A DNA stretch of 64,000 bases from Gracilibacillus timonensis (GTDB lineage: Bacteria > Bacillota > Bacilli > Bacillales > Amphibacillaceae), in NCBI RefSeq assembly GCF_900086715.1, contig NZ_FLKH01000012.1:2049346-2113345 (forward strand), given 5' to 3'. The notes under the pieces were generated by a model that saw nothing but the letters and a program-made list of their open reading frames with translations, was not told where the DNA came from and ran no database searches. Below are positions 27,802-37,151 of the stretch, piece after piece; the stretch's first letter is position 1; every line of letters begins with the position of its first letter. The translations under genes were made by a program, and so were the position numbers.

Positions 27802-29979
27802 TTAGAGAGTAATTTGAATCGTTACTCCATCCGGGTGGTTATCATAAGTAAGCAGTAGCGTGTGGCTGTCTGGCTCCCATTCCGTATCTGCCTCCTGATA
27901 TTTGCCCGGTTGTGTGGCAATAGATACTTTCTTCGGTTCTTCAGGACACTTTATTCTGTTGACGCCGGGTACATGCAGTGGTCCTTTTGCTAAAAAGGTG
28001 AACTGCCCTTGCTCTACTTCTGCTTCCTCTATTCGAGAGGAAGCGGCAATGACCTCGAAGCGTTGGCTATCTTGTTGATGCTGTAAATCATACACAAATG
28101 ATTGCTTACCTGGAGAAACGTTGATGGTCTTATGGACGGTTAACTGATCATCTAATAAATCGACAAACAAACCGTCTAGCTGTAATACTTGTTCAGAAAC
28201 CGACTCATCCAAAACGGCACTGATAATATAAGGTCCTCTTCTAATCAATAAATAGTTTTGTTCTTCCCAGATATCGTTTTGCTTGCCGGCTTCTTTGGTT
28301 CTTTTTACTGCTGTTAGTAATTGCTCTGCCATTTCTGCACTTTGCGCAAATTGCTTTGGATGTTTACGCAGAAGATGGACGACGCCTTTTCCGACTGCGT
28401 GCATATCTTGCTCTGATTGCTGATCTATCCCTAAGACTTCCAATAGATGTGCTGCCGGATTAGTGAAGGTTTTCTCCCCTTGGTTCCACCATTCTTTTGC
28501 TTGATGATAAGGATCACTGTCATCCCCAACATAAATGAGACAGCCGCCTTCCTGCACCCACTGACTTAAGGCAAGATGGATATCTGGTGATTCCGGTTTC
28601 ATATACTCATAGCTTAAAATTAAGGTGCGATAAGGATCGAGATACGATGGGAATCGTCTAATATTATCTAATTGCACAGGTCTTATCGGTACCCCAGCCT
28701 TTAAAAATGGTAAGGTTAATCCATAAAAATCGGACCAGTGTAATAACTCCATGGCTGTATCGGTCTGCAGCATATCCACTTTTGTTCCATCATAGCGTTG
28801 TGATACCTCTTCGTTGGAGCTATCCAACGGACTACGTTGAAACATGGCGGAATCAGAAAGGAAAACGCCGATGGTATCTTGGTTTCCATCCCATTCGATG
28901 AAATCCTGCTTTAAATCTCGTAGGGTGTTCATCAGAATCAGCAAGGTTGCGGCATAGCTTGCAGGAATCTTCTCTTTGCCTGTGCCGTCTTTTTTGGGAT
29001 AGGATTTAGTAAAAATACGATCCGGCCATGGCGAAATCTCATAGTGCCAGACATTAGGATGAAACAGTGATGCCGTTAATGTCTTGATATAATTTTGTTT
29101 GTAATCCTCCCAGTCATAACTTGGATTATCCTCAATCGGGTCATGTAAAAACCAGATTTTCCGATCGGTGCCGCGGGCAAGTTCTTGCATCATGCCATAC
29201 TCTAAATAGGCCGTCTCAAAGGTACGCTCCTTGGTAACTCCTTTGTAGACATTTGGTGTGCGTGATGTCCCTGTCCAAACTTGAGCAATATAACCATCGA
29301 TGGTAGGTAAATCAAGTAATTGTGATTGAGGACTGACAATCCGCCATTGTGTATAGTTAATTAAGCTATGTGTAGGCACATAGAAACGAAGCTCCCGACC
29401 ATAGGTGACCAGTGCGTATTCTTTCAATTCTCCACAAAGCCGATCTAGGCAACGTTTGTATAGATAAGCCTTTAGTTTGGAAGCTCGGTATTGAGCGTCT
29501 GCCGATTCATGAGGGGCTTTCCAGGGTTCTTTATAATAAATTTGCCACTCTCTTTTAAAGGCTTCTGAATACCCGCCTTCTACCCAAAACTCTGGCTCTT
29601 CCAAATGAATAGCTTCTACTCCGGCATCTACGGCCTTTTTAATTCTTTGCGTAAGGAAATCGGTGTAAGCAATCGTTGGTACCATGTAGGGTACGTCCTT
29701 ACCGTGGCTGATTATATCGCCAAGGCGGTTCTTTTGTGCCTCCTCCCAGTGATTTTTCCCGTCTACTTTTCCATATAAATAATCTTGATATTCTCCCCAA
29801 GCAACGCCAGTCATTAGATGGGTGATATAGCCTTTTTGCTGCCATTCCTGAATTCGTTGGGGCATCGAATCGTCAATGCCGTAAACCATGACAAAATCTG
29901 TTTGTAAATCAATCGCTGGGTGATAAGGCACCCTTTCCTGAAAGCCTGTACGTTCTTCCGATCTGTTTATACTATACAT
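27802..29979 (-). CDS. Unrecognised TIM-barrel glycoside hydrolase-like protein
   Basis: Start 29979 (behind GGAGGGA, overlapping the upstream stop by 8 bp) gives 725 residues. I do not recognise the family. The first ~400 residues look like a (beta/alpha)8 barrel, with the acidic cluster HLEEPEF (Glu127, 128, 130) at a strand end and later WFLHDPIEDN. Residues ~440-560 resemble the GATase-like 'trimerisation' domain of GH42 (TLILSYEYMKP, WVQEGGCLIYVGDDSDP), and the C-terminus is beta-rich. No signal peptide. Next to GH38 and a sugar importer, a cytosolic glycosidase is the best guess. Confidence 0.72.
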   Translation of the reverse strand: MYSINRSEERTGFQERVPYHPAIDLQTDFVMVYGIDDSMPQRIQEWQQKGYITHLMTGVAWGEYQDYLYGKVDGKNHWEEAQKNRLGDIISHGKDVPYMVPTIAYTDFLTQRIKKAVDAGVEAIHLEEPEFWVEGGYSEAFKREWQIYYKEPWKAPHESADAQYRASKLKAYLYKRCLDRLCGELKEYALVTYGRELRFYVPTHSLINYTQWRIVSPQSQLLDLPTIDGYIAQVWTGTSRTPNVYKGVTKERTFETAYLEYGMMQELARGTDRKIWFLHDPIEDNPSYDWEDYKQNYIKTLTASLFHPNVWHYEISPWPDRIFTKSYPKKDGTGKEKIPASYAATLLILMNTLRDLKQDFIEWDGNQDTIGVFLSDSAMFQRSPLDSSNEEVSQRYDGTKVDMLQTDTAMELLHWSDFYGLTLPFLKAGVPIRPVQLDNIRRFPSYLDPYRTLILSYEYMKPESPDIHLALSQWVQEGGCLIYVGDDSDPYHQAKEWWNQGEKTFTNPAAHLLEVLGIDQQSEQDMHAVGKGVVHLLRKHPKQFAQSAEMAEQLLTAVKRTKEAGKQNDIWEEQNYLLIRRGPYIISAVLDESVSEQVLQLDGLFVDLLDDQLTVHKTINVSPGKQSFVYDLQHQQDSQRFEVIAASSRIEEAEVEQGQFTFLAKGPLHVPGVNRIKCPEEPKKVSIATQPGKYQEADTEWEPDSHTLLLTYDNHPDGVTIQITL

Positions 29980-32014
29980 CCTGTCCCTCCAGATTAACTT
30001 TTTTATTGTTCTTCCAGTCTGCTTGTAAAAGTAAGAGGATATAGACACCACCTACGACGGATCGGTTTTTAAAGTTCATTCGCTTGGCTGTTTTGGTGTC
30101 ATACCAATCCGAAAAAGGTACCCTGTCTGATGTTTCATGTAAAAAGCGCCAGAGCGGCTTGATTAGAGCCCTTTTATCCTCGCGTTGTTTCGCTAAGGAC
30201 GCTGCCCATACCAGCCAATCCGCTTTCGTATAGGTTTCTCGACTATCTAATGGTGTGCCGTAGCGATTTCTTTGCGCTAGGTAGTAGCTAACCTCTTGTT
30301 CTTTTACCTCTTTAGAAAATAGATTCAATGAGAAGATATCATCCCAAATTAGGTTGTACTTTAGGCTCCATGTGTTTGGCTGGTTAAAGGTCAAGCGGTA
30401 GTGATCTTTGTCATCTGCCATGCGTTCCCATTCATTGGCCATGTCCTGAGCTAATGCTAACCATTGCTTCTTCTCTTCCTGTTTACCAATCCACCCACAT
30501 AACAGACCATAACTGGCGATTCCCATGATTGCTTTGATGGAGAGGTTGGCATTATGAGCAAGATGTCCGGCAAAATCATCGGTGCAAAGTTGATGCTGTG
30601 GATCAAGGCCATTATTTTTTAGGTGCTGGGCCCATTGAGAGAGTAAATCCCAGTTTTCCTCGGCGAAATCGGTCTGATCGTCAGCCAAACAGACGGCGGC
30701 CATCATGATTAATAGATTGCCGGACTCTTCAATTGGCATTTGGTTTTCTAATTTGTTGTCACCATAGACCTGTCCGTTGGCAACTGGATAGCAGCCCACG
30801 TCATGTGGAGCAAAATCAAACGGCCACTCAGGTGATCGCGCAAAATGAAAGATAGCTCGCATCATTCCTTTAACCAAGTCAGGATTGTAAAGGAGAAACA
30901 GCGGAGTAGATGGGTAACTGATATCGACCGTCCCAATGCAACCATTGCTGTTGTTCTCCTTAGACAGAAATAATAACTCCCCATTATCATCTAAGACCAG
31001 CTTATGTGCTGCAATTGCTTGTCGATAGGCGAGGGCAGTGATATCGCGATAGTCCTCTCCACCGGCTGCAGTCGTGGCTTGGTTTAATTGCTGGTCAAAT
31101 GCTTGACATTCTCGTCTGATATCGTGATATTCCGTGATGGCTGATTGGATAACGTCAGATATTTCCTGTCCGTTTCGTTTCCAGTAGCCGGGAAGGTGTT
31201 GATGAAAATATTCGATCGAAAAAATATCATCATAAGCAAGCACGATAAAGTTGGATTTTTTGTCTTGACTAACAGTGTCATAATTTATCGTAGTTGCCAT
31301 GACAGGACAATCCTCATCCACGCTTCTTGGCGTATGGGAATGATCCTTTTCAGTTAAGCGCCCATTGATCGCCCATTTCCTGCGCACATCACTCGAATCA
31401 ATCACCGAATGGCTATGCTGTGCATCAGGCAGTGCTAAATGGAGGTAGCCCCAGTCAATCCGGGTATCATCTCCTGTTCGTTTTAATATCGGTTGATCTT
31501 GAGTGCCCATTTTCATGACTTCGGTTTGATTTGCTAACGAATATCTCGACCAAGTGACCTTTTGTTCGGTGTCATGCACACACCATTCCCCAGTTACATC
31601 AAAATAAATCTGCACATCATGTGTTTGATGATCATTAGATGATACTTCAAATGCGACATAGGAAGCCGGACGAGACAGCAGATCCAGTTTATCAAGCAGA
31701 AGGGGCGTCATGAATTCTACTTGAAGCTGGATTCCGGCTCCTTCCAATGTATAACTAGTAGTTAATGGATCAACCGTAAGCTGTGTTTGCTCTAAGTGAT
31801 CGATGTCGTCATGAATTTTCTTGCCCATAAAGTGATACACCTTACCATCGACACGTATCATGCCCGTCATACCGTGAATGCCAGTTGTTCCGTTTTCGTT
31901 ATATGTCCAATGGTGGGTATGATTATCATAGAGGTGGTCATTACCGCTCCAAACATTGAAATAAGGATCTACCGTTAACAAAGGAACGGCAGGGGGTCTA
32001 AATGCAGTCGTCAT
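29972..32014 (-). CDS. DUF4964/DUF5127/DUF4965 'glutaminase-like' protein
   Basis: The 680-residue protein starts with RPPAVPLLTVDPYFNVWS, the DUF4964 signature, then a DUF5127-like beta domain and a long alpha-helical C-terminal half of the DUF4965/DUF1793 type (about 330-665, with YPSTPLFLLYNPDLVKGMM and FAPHDVGCYPVANG). Homologues are labelled glutaminase after a fungal enzyme, but the helical part belongs to the six-hairpin glycosidase fold group. Lying between a sugar importer and two glycosidase-like genes, without a signal peptide, it may well be a glycosidase. That is inference. Confidence 0.8.
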   Translation of the reverse strand: MTTAFRPPAVPLLTVDPYFNVWSGNDHLYDNHTHHWTYNENGTTGIHGMTGMIRVDGKVYHFMGKKIHDDIDHLEQTQLTVDPLTTSYTLEGAGIQLQVEFMTPLLLDKLDLLSRPASYVAFEVSSNDHQTHDVQIYFDVTGEWCVHDTEQKVTWSRYSLANQTEVMKMGTQDQPILKRTGDDTRIDWGYLHLALPDAQHSHSVIDSSDVRRKWAINGRLTEKDHSHTPRSVDEDCPVMATTINYDTVSQDKKSNFIVLAYDDIFSIEYFHQHLPGYWKRNGQEISDVIQSAITEYHDIRRECQAFDQQLNQATTAAGGEDYRDITALAYRQAIAAHKLVLDDNGELLFLSKENNSNGCIGTVDISYPSTPLFLLYNPDLVKGMMRAIFHFARSPEWPFDFAPHDVGCYPVANGQVYGDNKLENQMPIEESGNLLIMMAAVCLADDQTDFAEENWDLLSQWAQHLKNNGLDPQHQLCTDDFAGHLAHNANLSIKAIMGIASYGLLCGWIGKQEEKKQWLALAQDMANEWERMADDKDHYRLTFNQPNTWSLKYNLIWDDIFSLNLFSKEVKEQEVSYYLAQRNRYGTPLDSRETYTKADWLVWAASLAKQREDKRALIKPLWRFLHETSDRVPFSDWYDTKTAKRMNFKNRSVVGGVYILLLLQADWKNNKKVNLEGQDV

Positions 32015-32041
32015 GTTTTCACGTCCTTCTATTTGGAATAG

Positions 32042-32070
32042 GAAGCCCCTTCTATATTGGAAAGGGCTTC
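32042..32070 (-). terminator. Intercistronic hairpin after binding-protein gene
   Basis: GAAGCCC and GGGCTTC form a 7-bp stem, extended by inner CTTC/GAAA pairs, in the 69-bp gap between the binding-protein stop and the next gene. There is no clear T run on the minus strand, so 3'-end protection or partial attenuation fits better than full termination. Confidence 0.45.
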
Positions 32071-32083
32071 TTTAAGCAAGGTA

Positions 32084-33715
32084 TTAATTGGAAGTACGAT
32101 AACGCATAAATTCTGTTCCACTTTGTGCTTGTTCCGTGATCTCTGCAGCAACCTCTTCAATTCCGGCATTGCGGAGGGCGTCACGTGTTTCGTTAATAAT
32201 GCTAAGCGCCTCTTCATCTGAACCTGCATGAATTGCCTGTTGCACAACATCTCCCATCACAATTGTCACCGGTTCAATTTGTTCAAAATTAGGGTGATCC
32301 CTTAAGACAGAATAAGGATCTATTCCAGTCACAGGTTGAACCCCGTCTTGTCTGACGATCTCAGCATACTCCTGTTGTACTTGATATTGTTTATTCGCTT
32401 GATGCCCCAAAGGTCCACCGCCTAATGTCGTTACGCGATCCATACCGGAAAGTGTTAAATAAGCGTTGTCTATTCCCTCATCCTTCAAAGTACCATCATT
32501 TATCTTTTCGATAACTTCTTCTTTAGCTACTACTTCGCCATCTTCTAAATCATAGTGTTCGCCTTCAATACCAAACTTGGAAAGCATATAACCTTCATCA
32601 CTGGATAAATAATCAAATAAGCGGACAAATGCCTCTAGTTTTTCCTCGGAAGCGTCACCAAAGACAGCAATAAGCTGACTGCCCTGCACATTAAATTCGG
32701 TACGATAACGATCACCGCTAAAGTCTTCCATCGGTCCTAAAGGTACATATTTTTCTTCTAAGTCACCTTGTTTTGCGTCATTCCACATACCATTAAATTG
32801 ATTCGGCATGACGGCATATCTTCCTTGAGATATTTTTTCGCGAGCAATTGTTCCTGTATGTGAGAATACCTCTGGATCCACTAATCCTTCTGCCATTAAT
32901 TTTCGCATAAATAATACCCATTCCTCGTACTCTTCGGTCATAAAGTTGTATCTAGCATTACCTTCTTCATCGATAAACCAACTGCCTGCACCTGCTACGG
33001 GTACAAACATTTCAGAGGTAATATCTAATGGCCAGCCGTTATCATAAGCTCCTAAAGGGAAAACTTCATTGCCACTTTCTTCAAATCCACCTTCTTTCAC
33101 TGCCTTCAGAAAATCATATAAGTCATCAGGTGTTTGCACCGAATCTGGGTCAATCCCCACCTCATTAGCAATATCCTGATTGACATATAAGCCATACAAC
33201 CAATCCCCAATATCTTCTTCTGTTGATGGATACATAGAATGAAGAATGAATTGTCCGCCTTGCTGCTGACTGATGATATCATTGTACAAAGAAACAGACA
33301 TGTTCTCTTCTTTCACTACTTCAGCTAATCTCTCATGTTCTTCAATATACGGTGTTAAATCATGCAAGAGGCCATCGTTCGCTGCTTCTAACAATAACTC
33401 TGATTCTTTACCCCAGGCTGGACCGATATAGACATCCGGAAATTCTCCGGTTGCTAATACCTGTGTCAGCTTATCTACCTCGCTGCCATTGGTATATTCA
33501 AACTCCAAGCTGACTCCTGTTTCTTCCCTGATTTTTTCTGCAACAGGATTATTCATGGGATCCTCTGGTGCATTACCACCGGAGCCATTCCAGTTGTGCA
33601 ATACCTTTAACGTTACTTCACCATCACCTTCCCCAGAACTATCTTCGTTACTACAAGCCGCCAAAAGCGTAAAACTGAGCATCACCATCAACCACACAAT
33701 TACTTTTGTTCTCAT
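32084..33715 (-). CDS. ABC importer substrate-binding lipoprotein, LplA-like
   Basis: Two in-frame ATGs lie 15 bp apart; the second, at 33715, has GGGGGA seven bases upstream and is preferred (543 residues). The lipobox LAAC has Cys21. The mature part is of the long LplA/YtcQ type (HNWNGSGGNAPEDPMNNPVAE early, VQQAIHAGSDEEA late). It belongs with the LplB/LplC-like permeases upstream. The substrate is probably an alpha-mannoside-containing oligosaccharide, given the GH38 gene. Confidence 0.92.
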   Translation of the reverse strand: MRTKVIVWLMVMLSFTLLAACSNEDSSGEGDGEVTLKVLHNWNGSGGNAPEDPMNNPVAEKIREETGVSLEFEYTNGSEVDKLTQVLATGEFPDVYIGPAWGKESELLLEAANDGLLHDLTPYIEEHERLAEVVKEENMSVSLYNDIISQQQGGQFILHSMYPSTEEDIGDWLYGLYVNQDIANEVGIDPDSVQTPDDLYDFLKAVKEGGFEESGNEVFPLGAYDNGWPLDITSEMFVPVAGAGSWFIDEEGNARYNFMTEEYEEWVLFMRKLMAEGLVDPEVFSHTGTIAREKISQGRYAVMPNQFNGMWNDAKQGDLEEKYVPLGPMEDFSGDRYRTEFNVQGSQLIAVFGDASEEKLEAFVRLFDYLSSDEGYMLSKFGIEGEHYDLEDGEVVAKEEVIEKINDGTLKDEGIDNAYLTLSGMDRVTTLGGGPLGHQANKQYQVQQEYAEIVRQDGVQPVTGIDPYSVLRDHPNFEQIEPVTIVMGDVVQQAIHAGSDEEALSIINETRDALRNAGIEEVAAEITEQAQSGTEFMRYRTSN

Positions 33716-33757
33716 TTTTCTTTCCCCCATTTTAGGTTTTTTGGAAAACGAAATAAA

Positions 33758-34648
33758 TTATCCTTTAATTGAACCTACCATAACCCCCTTGACAAAGTAT
33801 TTTTGTAGAAATGGATATATACAGATAATCGGTAAGGTTGCTACGATTAATGTTGCCATTCTCAGTGACTCTGGAGTGACATTAATAATACCGGATGCTA
33901 CGGTAGTGCCGGACTGTGAGGATCTTTGAGCGGCATTGGCTAATGCTTCGGATTCCGTTAATAATTCATTAAGTAATGTCTGCACAGGCCGCAATGCTTC
34001 ATCGGTAACAAAGTAAGCACCGGTAAACCAATCATTCCAATGAAAAACGCCTTGGAATAAAGCGATTGTTGCTAATACTGGTCTTGATAGCGGCAAAATG
34101 ATCGTCATAAAAATGCGAAAGTTACTTGCGCCGTCAATTTGTGCCGATTCCTCCAGTGATTTTGGCAGCTGTTCAAAGAAAGTACGAATAATAATGATGT
34201 GGAAAAAGCTGAACAAAAACGGAAACACATAGACCCAAAAGTTATTAATTAATCCCAGCTCTCGAAATAAAATAAAGTTGGGAATCATTCCTCCACTAAA
34301 GATCGAAGGTATAAAAATAAAGAAAGTAAAGAATGTTCTTCCAGGTAACCCCTTTTTGGTAAGGGCATAGGCAAATAATGCAGACAGGAATACATGTAAA
34401 CTAGTACCAATAACGGTTCGTAACACGGTGATGACATAAGCATTTAAAAAGGTGCTATCTTGAAAGATTTGAATATAGTTTTCAAGAGTGAATCCGCGTG
34501 GAAAAAAATAAATAGGATGTTTCATTGCCTCGGCACCATCACTGAATGAATAGGCTAGGATGTAGATGAATGGATAGAGGGTGCAGAAGGCAAAAACAGC
34601 TAATAATGTATAGTTGACAATGGAAAACACCGACCAATTTCTCTTCAT
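33758..34648 (-). CDS. ABC importer permease, LplC/YtcP-like
   Basis: The frame extends to 34711, but the ATG at 34648 follows AAGGAGG and avoids overlap with the previous gene; it gives 296 residues. Features are a first membrane segment near 10-35, FSGGMIPNFILF near residue 125, the EAA loop LEESAQIDGASNFRIFMTIILP and the C-terminus QKYFVKGVMVGSIKG. Confidence 0.92.
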   Translation of the reverse strand: MKRNWSVFSIVNYTLLAVFAFCTLYPFIYILAYSFSDGAEAMKHPIYFFPRGFTLENYIQIFQDSTFLNAYVITVLRTVIGTSLHVFLSALFAYALTKKGLPGRTFFTFFIFIPSIFSGGMIPNFILFRELGLINNFWVYVFPFLFSFFHIIIIRTFFEQLPKSLEESAQIDGASNFRIFMTIILPLSRPVLATIALFQGVFHWNDWFTGAYFVTDEALRPVQTLLNELLTESEALANAAQRSSQSGTTVASGIINVTPESLRMATLIVATLPIICIYPFLQKYFVKGVMVGSIKG

Positions 34649-34664
34649 TTTGCGCGATACCTCC

Positions 34665-35624
34665 TTACCATAATGATGTGTCATTGACTTTTTTACTAAT
34701 GCTATTGGCAATGATAATTAAAATCACACCTATCGCTCCTTGGAATAACCCCACGGCTGTAGCATAGCTTAGCCTGCCCTGCTCCAAACCTGATTGAATA
34801 ACATGCACATCCAAAACCGTGCCAATCGAAGCAGTAGCTGGTGTATTAAGCAGTAGCAATTGTTCATAACCTACAGTCATAATGCCTCCACAGGCTAGCA
34901 GGAACATAATCACCATTACCGGTCGTATCGAAGGTAAGGTAATATGCCACATTTGCCGGAAGCGATTAGCGCCGTCCATCTTGGCCGACTCATATAATTG
35001 CTGATCAACCCCCGAGATAGCTGCTAGATAAATAATCGCTCCGAAGCCGACTGCCTTCCAAATATCAGAAAGGATAATGATTTGATAAAAATAATGAAGA
35101 TTCCCTAAAAATTGAATTTTATCGAATCCTAGGGAAGCGATCATCTCATTGATTGGACCACCATATGGTGTGAGCATTCGCTGTAATATGGTAACAACTA
35201 CCACCCATGAAATAAAGTGGGGTAGATAAGATATCGTTTGGACAGTCTTTTTAAATTTTAAGACTTTTACCTCGTTAAGAAACAAAGCTAACAAAATAGG
35301 CATGGGAAATCCTATCAATAATTTCATCAAGCTGATTGTTAGCGTGTTACGGATAATATCCCAGGATTGGTAGAAATTAAAGAATTCTTTGAAATATTTT
35401 AGACCGCTCCAATCACTACCGGTGATTCCTCCGACAAAATTAAAATCCTTAAAGGCGACGGTTAAACCATACATCGGTATATAAGAAAAAATGACAAACC
35501 AGATAATCCCAGGCAACATAAATAAATAATATAAGCGGTGCTGCCATATTCTTAACCAAAGACTTTTTTTGCGCGGTTTACTATCCTGGTCTCGATACAC
35601 ACCTTTTTCCGCTTCTGCATGCAT
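34665..35624 (-). CDS. ABC importer permease, LplB/YteP-like
   Basis: The 319-residue first gene of operon D has the subgroup motif IPMYGLTVAFKDF near residue 50, about six membrane segments, the EAA loop YESAKMDGANRFRQMWHITLP and the end KKVNDTSLW. It is transcribed from a consensus promoter at 35674-35702 that carries a cre box and a regulator-like palindrome. Confidence 0.93.
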   Translation of the reverse strand: MHAEAEKGVYRDQDSKPRKKSLWLRIWQHRLYYLFMLPGIIWFVIFSYIPMYGLTVAFKDFNFVGGITGSDWSGLKYFKEFFNFYQSWDIIRNTLTISLMKLLIGFPMPILLALFLNEVKVLKFKKTVQTISYLPHFISWVVVVTILQRMLTPYGGPINEMIASLGFDKIQFLGNLHYFYQIIILSDIWKAVGFGAIIYLAAISGVDQQLYESAKMDGANRFRQMWHITLPSIRPVMVIMFLLACGGIMTVGYEQLLLLNTPATASIGTVLDVHVIQSGLEQGRLSYATAVGLFQGAIGVILIIIANSISKKVNDTSLW

Positions 35625-35654
35625 TCCTGCCTCACTTCCTTTCTAGTTTTAAAA

Positions 35655-35668
35655 TGTATGCGTTTTCA
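35655..35668 (-). promoter_or_regulatory. cre box at the operon D transcription start
   Basis: Minus strand TGAAAACGCATACA matches the cre consensus TGNAANCGNWNNCW at every fixed position. It begins six bases after the -10 box, covering the predicted start site, so bound CcpA would block transcription. Confidence 0.7.
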
Positions 35669-35673
35669 AGTGA

Positions 35674-35702
35674 ATTATATTAAATATAATGTCATATGTC
35701 AA
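35674..35702 (-). promoter_or_regulatory. Consensus sigma-A promoter of operon D
   Basis: On the minus strand the -35 is TTGACA (35697-35702) and the -10 is TATAAT (35674-35679), separated by exactly 17 bp: a perfect consensus. Such a promoter needs tight repression, and both a cre box and a palindrome overlap it. Confidence 0.85.
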
Positions 35703-35713
35703 TACATTATATT
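35683..35713. promoter_or_regulatory. Palindrome over promoter: candidate GntR operator
   Basis: AATATAATGT and ACATTATATT are exact inverse complements, 11 bp apart. The site covers most of the spacer and the -35 box of the operon D promoter. The GntR-type gene is divergent, starting 260 bp away. The AT-rich sequence makes chance symmetry possible. Confidence 0.5.
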
Positions 35714-35973
35714 ATATTAAAAATAATAATATGTTATAATTTTTGTATATGAGGAATAGATTAGGGTGAATAAATCTATCTTCTTTGGCATACGCCATGA
35801 AATGTGAAGGGGATAGAGTAAGCTTTTCTAATAAACATGATTATCGCAAAAATAGAGGGGGAAGAGGTAGTCTTTTCATTGATTAGACATGGAAACTAGG
35901 CTTATACTAAAAGATATATATGTTTTATAATTTTTGAGACGGAATATGGAGTTTGATGAATAGGTGGTGGCAT

Positions 35974-37098
35974 ATGAAACCTTTATACGAGCAAATATAT
36001 AAATCGTTAAAAGAAGATATTATTACAGCAAAATATCAGGTGGGAGATCAGATCCCCTCCGAAAAAGAACTATCAAAATATTTTGATGTTAGTATCATTA
36101 CGATTAAAAAGGCATTGGAAAAGTTAACAGATGAAGGATTAGTATCGAGAACGAGAGGGAAAGGGACGTTTGTTTCTAATCATACGAGTGGTAACACCAT
36201 GCCAAGAAATAATGGTAACAAAAAAACACCCTTAATTGGTTTGATTGTAACCGATTTTGACGATAGCTTTGGCAATCGGCTAATCGGAGGGCTGGAGGAT
36301 GCTGCTCAGGATAAATGTCATATTATTTTAAAACGGTCGCTGAGCAAACCAGAGAGAGAAGACAAGGCAATCCGGGAATTGCTTGATTATGGCGTCGATG
36401 GTCTGATTATTTCTCCTGCAAATGCAGAACATTATAGCCGTGAAATTCTTAAAATGATTGTCGATCAATTCCCGTTAGTATTAATTGATAGGGCCTATAA
36501 AAGCTTGGCAGTAACCTCGATCTCAACAGACAATGAAAAAGCAGCGAAAGAGGGAATCAATTATTTAATGAACCTTGGTCATGAAAGTATAGGTGTGTTA
36601 ATACCGAAAGATAATACGACAACGGCTATTGAGGATCGGATTAAAGGTGTGGTAGAGGCCATCGTAGAAAAGAAGATGGTGGTAAACCGTGAATTGTGGT
36701 GTACCGATATCAAAAGTCCGTATCCGACCCATGTAGAAGAGATGCAAACAGACATCGAAACGATTAAAGCGCATTTACAACAACACCCTCAGATTACCGC
36801 ATTATTTGCATTAGAGTATAATATTGCTTTATTAGCAAAACAAGCCGCGGAACAACTAAATTTGCAGGTTCCCGATGATCTATCGATTGTTAGTTTCGAT
36901 AGCCCGCCAAGAAACATCATCGAATGGAATTTTACCCATTTACAACAGCAGGAAGAAGAGATTGGTCAACAGGCATTAAACCGATTGCTGGAAATGTATC
37001 AGGGCGACTTCGGGATTAATGATATTCGTATACCTGCAAAAATGGTAGAGGGCAGTACGACAAAACAATGGATGGTGGAGTATGTAAAGGGGGAATGA
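35974..37098 (+). CDS. GntR/LacI hybrid regulator (AraR-like)
   Basis: The ATG at 35974 begins MKPLYEQIYKSL, the usual start of GntR-family winged-helix domains, behind AGGTGGTGG; an earlier in-frame start at 35953 is less likely. The 374-residue protein has a GntR DNA-binding domain (1-70, with IPSEKELSKYFDVS) and a LacI-like effector domain (about 85-370, LIGLIVTDF, with a sugar-repressor end). This is the layout of AraR of Bacillus subtilis. It probably represses the divergent operon D. Confidence 0.93.
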   Translation: MKPLYEQIYKSLKEDIITAKYQVGDQIPSEKELSKYFDVSIITIKKALEKLTDEGLVSRTRGKGTFVSNHTSGNTMPRNNGNKKTPLIGLIVTDFDDSFGNRLIGGLEDAAQDKCHIILKRSLSKPEREDKAIRELLDYGVDGLIISPANAEHYSREILKMIVDQFPLVLIDRAYKSLAVTSISTDNEKAAKEGINYLMNLGHESIGVLIPKDNTTTAIEDRIKGVVEAIVEKKMVVNRELWCTDIKSPYPTHVEEMQTDIETIKAHLQQHPQITALFALEYNIALLAKQAAEQLNLQVPDDLSIVSFDSPPRNIIEWNFTHLQQQEEEIGQQALNRLLEMYQGDFGINDIRIPAKMVEGSTTKQWMVEYVKGE

Positions 37099-37151
37099 CG
37101 CCTACTTCGCTCAGAGAATGATAGAAATTTCACAAATGGGAGGAATAAACA

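Noticed and set aside
33489-33929. 146-codon plus-strand frame across the LplA-like and LplC-like genes
   Set aside because: It spans the ends of two well-supported minus-strand genes and shows no domain of its own.
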